This document shows, one piece after another, positions 14,323 to 16,490 of a stretch of 16,490 bases of DNA (its first letter is position 1; the number at the start of each line of letters is the position of its first letter). A program made the translations under genes and the position numbers. The stretch is from NCBI GenBank assembly GCA_031177735.1, contig JAPSKJ010000026.1:1-16490 (forward strand), given 5' to 3'. The notes beneath the pieces are model-generated. The model ran no database searches, was not told the origin of the DNA, and worked only from the letters and a program-made list of their open reading frames with translations. This stretch comes from Nocardioides sp. Lineage in GTDB: Bacteria; Actinomycetota; Actinomycetes; Propionibacteriales; Nocardioidaceae.

Positions 14323-16490
14323 ATGTCTCGGTCACCACGCCTGCTTCACCTCGCACTCGCCGCCGCGGTCCCTCTCGGGCTGCTCACCGGCGCCACCACG
14401 GCGGCCGCCATCACGGCCGGCTCCGCCAGTTCCGTCGCGCCCGCGCACCGCGGTCCGGTCGTGTTCGTCGCACCCGACGGTGACGACTCCGCCCCCGGCA
14501 CTCGCGAGCAACCGCTGCGCACGATCGCCGCCGCGCGTGACGCGCTGGCGGGCACGACCAGCGCCTCCTCGCCCGGCACCGTCTGGATCCGTGGCGGACG
14601 CTACGTCCTCGACGACGCCATCACGCTGACCGGTGAGGAGAACTCCTGGGTCACCTACGCCGCCTACCGCGGCGAGCGCGTGGAGGTCACCGGCGCCCAC
14701 GAGCTCCCGGCCGAGGGGTGGAAGCGGCTCGCCGACCTCTCAGCGGCGGAGCTGGCCGACCCGGCGTACTCCTCGCACACCCGGCTGGACACGCCCGCGC
14801 TGCGCGAGGGTGTCTACGTCTTCGATCTCGGCGCGGCCGGGATCGACCCGGGCACGCTCTACAAGAACGGCTTCAACTGGCTGCCCCAGCCCTTCGCCCC
14901 GGAGCTGGTCGTCGAGGGCACGACCCAGACGCTGGCCGAGTACCCCAATGGCACCGACTGCGCCGCGGGGACCGCGGGCTGCTACCTCTACGGCGACGGC
15001 GGCAAGTGGCGCGTCCCCGCGCAGAACGACCTGATCATGCCCGACCTGCGGGACCGCTTCGGCCCCGAACCCTCGTGGGCGGTCAGCGGCACCACGCCGC
15101 GCGCGCAGTTCGAGGACAAGAAGCAGATGCTGCCCGACCCGGAGGACCGCAACACCTGGTCCCAGGACGAGATGCGCAAGATGACCCCGCCGGTCTACGA
15201 GGTCGGCGGCCGGCTGCTCGAGGGGAACCGCTACCAGAAGTGGGCGCCCGAGGCCGTGCCGACCATCAAGGACTGGGGCACTCGCGGCTTCGGCGAGTAC
15301 AGCCACATCCCGGTCCAGGCGGACCCGCAGTTCATCGAGGACATCGACAACAGCCGCTACGAGACCGAGGCCTGGCTCTCGGGCTACCTGGGCAACAACT
15401 ACGCCAACGACATGGTCCGGCTGCTCTCCTGGGACGGCACCCGGATGTACGCCAAGTACCCCTCGATGTACTGGCCCCGCAACGACTACACCAAGGTCAA
15501 GGCCATCAACATCCTCTCGGAGATGGACGTCGAGGGGGAGTACTACATCGACCGCTACCAGGGCAACGACGTCGTGTACTTCAAGCCCGCCGGCGGCACG
15601 GTCGAGGGCAAGCAGGTGACCCTGCGGGCCTTCGACAAGAACCTCTTCCTCCTCGAGGGCACCCGGGGCGTGACCCTGCGTGGCCTCGCGCTCTCCGACT
15701 CGCTCATCAGCGGCGTGCAGCTGCTCGACGCCGAGGACACGCTGATCGACGGCGTCGAGATCTCCAACGTCAGCATGGACGCGGTCCGGATCGGCACCAC
15801 GACGGAGTCGATCACGGCGCTGCCCGATTACGAGACCCTGCGCGGCGGCCACGACAACGTCGTGCAGAACTCCTACCTGCACGACCTGGGCGGCGGCGGG
15901 GTCCTGCTCGGCGGTGGCGACCGGCACACCCTCGAGCGCGGGAACAACGTCGCGCGCAACAACGAGATCGCGCGGTTCTCCAAGCTGGCGACGTACACCC
16001 CGGCCGGCTACCTGTACGGCGTCGGCAACACCTTCGAGGGCAACTACGTCCACGACGCCCCGCACATGGCCGTGCAGATCATGGGCAACGACATGCGCGT
16101 CACCCACAACCACTTCTACGACCTGGTCAAGAACGCCGGGGACCAGGGCGTGGTCTACACCGGCCGCGACTACACCTATCTGGGCAACGAGGTGGCCTAC
16201 AACCTCTTCGAGAAGATCGGCGGCGACAACGACGCGTTCTACATGGACGACGGCGTCTCGGGCATGCGCTTCCACCACAACGTGGTGAAGGACGCGCACT
16301 CCGGTCTCTTCTTCCAGTCCGGCCACAGCAACCGGGCCGAGGACAACGTCTTCATCGACGTCGACCAGGTCGGGCACGACAAGCTCTACCACGGCAACGG
16401 CGAGACGTCGCTCCCCGTCTCCAACGGCTGGGTCGTGCAGAGCCGCTTCAACGAGTTCCTCGACGTCCGGCCGGGCGAGAAGTACTCCGC
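14323..16490 (+). CDS. Secreted right-handed parallel beta-helix protein, GH141-like (3' end missing)
   Basis: The ATG at 14323-14325 follows GGAG at a spacing of six. The frame stays open for 722 codons to the window edge, so the C terminus is missing. The protein begins with a Sec signal peptide (LLHLALAAAVPLGLL, likely cut near TAAA). Next comes the opening seen in many beta-helix carbohydrate enzymes: VFVAPDGDDSAPGT, PLRTIAAARDAL, VWIRGGRYVLDDAITL, then AAYRGERVEVTGA. From about residue 440 the chain reads as stacked beta-helix turns (GTRGVTLRGLALSDS, NVVQNSYLHDLGGGGV, GNTFEGNYVHDAPH, MRFHHNVVKDAHSGLFFQSG). This order resembles GH141, a family with alpha-L-fucosidase and xylanase members; GH120-like or a polysaccharide lyase are alternatives. 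Shared operator-like sites with the GH95 gene support a joint role in glycan breakdown outside the cell. The substrate is unknown. Confidence 0.8.
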   Translation, partial: MSRSPRLLHLALAAAVPLGLLTGATTAAAITAGSASSVAPAHRGPVVFVAPDGDDSAPGTREQPLRTIAAARDALAGTTSASSPGTVWIRGGRYVLDDAITLTGEENSWVTYAAYRGERVEVTGAHELPAEGWKRLADLSAAELADPAYSSHTRLDTPALREGVYVFDLGAAGIDPGTLYKNGFNWLPQPFAPELVVEGTTQTLAEYPNGTDCAAGTAGCYLYGDGGKWRVPAQNDLIMPDLRDRFGPEPSWAVSGTTPRAQFEDKKQMLPDPEDRNTWSQDEMRKMTPPVYEVGGRLLEGNRYQKWAPEAVPTIKDWGTRGFGEYSHIPVQADPQFIEDIDNSRYETEAWLSGYLGNNYANDMVRLLSWDGTRMYAKYPSMYWPRNDYTKVKAINILSEMDVEGEYYIDRYQGNDVVYFKPAGGTVEGKQVTLRAFDKNLFLLEGTRGVTLRGLALSDSLISGVQLLDAEDTLIDGVEISNVSMDAVRIGTTTESITALPDYETLRGGHDNVVQNSYLHDLGGGGVLLGGGDRHTLERGNNVARNNEIARFSKLATYTPAGYLYGVGNTFEGNYVHDAPHMAVQIMGNDMRVTHNHFYDLVKNAGDQGVVYTGRDYTYLGNEVAYNLFEKIGGDNDAFYMDDGVSGMRFHHNVVKDAHSGLFFQSGHSNRAEDNVFIDVDQVGHDKLYHGNGETSLPVSNGWVVQSRFNEFLDVRPGEKYS

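Noticed and set aside
14740..16392. A 550-codon minus-strand open frame antisense to the beta-helix gene.
   Set aside because: It is Val/Asp/Leu-rich mirror coding of the plus-strand gene, with no recognisable motif.

Overview
The window is very GC-rich, with strong G/C preference at third codon positions, GTG starts, GGAGG-type ribosome binding sites and few AT-rich stretches. This fits a high-GC actinobacterium. The mix of DUF11-type surface proteins, a GlsB-like membrane protein, an RsbW-like ATPase fused to PAS and a Tat-exported GH95 enzyme would suit Nocardioidaceae (Nocardioides-like). That placement is an inference from style, not from a marker gene.

Layout. (1) 1-6522, plus strand: the 3' part of a giant surface protein with two GEVED-type domains, a beta-rich domain, thirteen DUF11-type repeats in an A-B-C higher-order order, and an LPSTG motif with no membrane anchor after it. 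(2) 6523-6766: a convergent intergenic region with two related ~64-bp palindromic (REP-like) repeats. (3) 6767-8621: a DeoR/GlpR-type repressor (minus) divergent from a two-gene operon (plus) encoding a DUF4406 nucleoside-deoxyribosyltransferase-like protein and a NudK-like Nudix hydrolase. This looks like a small nucleotide or nucleotide-sugar module with its own regulator. (4) 8652-9560, minus: a TauE/SafE permease, convergent with nudK. (5) 9706-11108, minus: an RsbW-type HATPase fused to a C-terminal PAS domain, preceded by an overlapping 44-codon small ORF with a strong ribosome binding site. (6) 11204-11470, minus: a GlsB/YeaQ-type small membrane protein ending at a strong hairpin terminator, with four 11-bp tandem repeats upstream. 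(7) 11683-14112, minus, and 14323-end, plus: divergent genes for a Tat-exported GH95 alpha-L-fucosidase-type enzyme and a Sec-exported right-handed beta-helix protein (GH141-like). The gap between them has two LacI-family-type palindromes and a second duplicated motif, so the pair is probably a co-regulated glycan-degradation locus.

No tRNA, rRNA, CRISPR array, transposase or phage gene was seen. The adhesin is cut off at the left edge and the beta-helix gene at the right edge. The most unusual points are the ordered trimeric super-repeat with its recurring acidic motif and cysteine pairs, the anchorless LPSTG terminus, the paired palindromes with compensatory base changes, the possible coupled small ORF ahead of the ATPase-PAS gene, and the duplicated operator module in the glycosidase promoter region. 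I do not see a clearly unprecedented multi-gene system.
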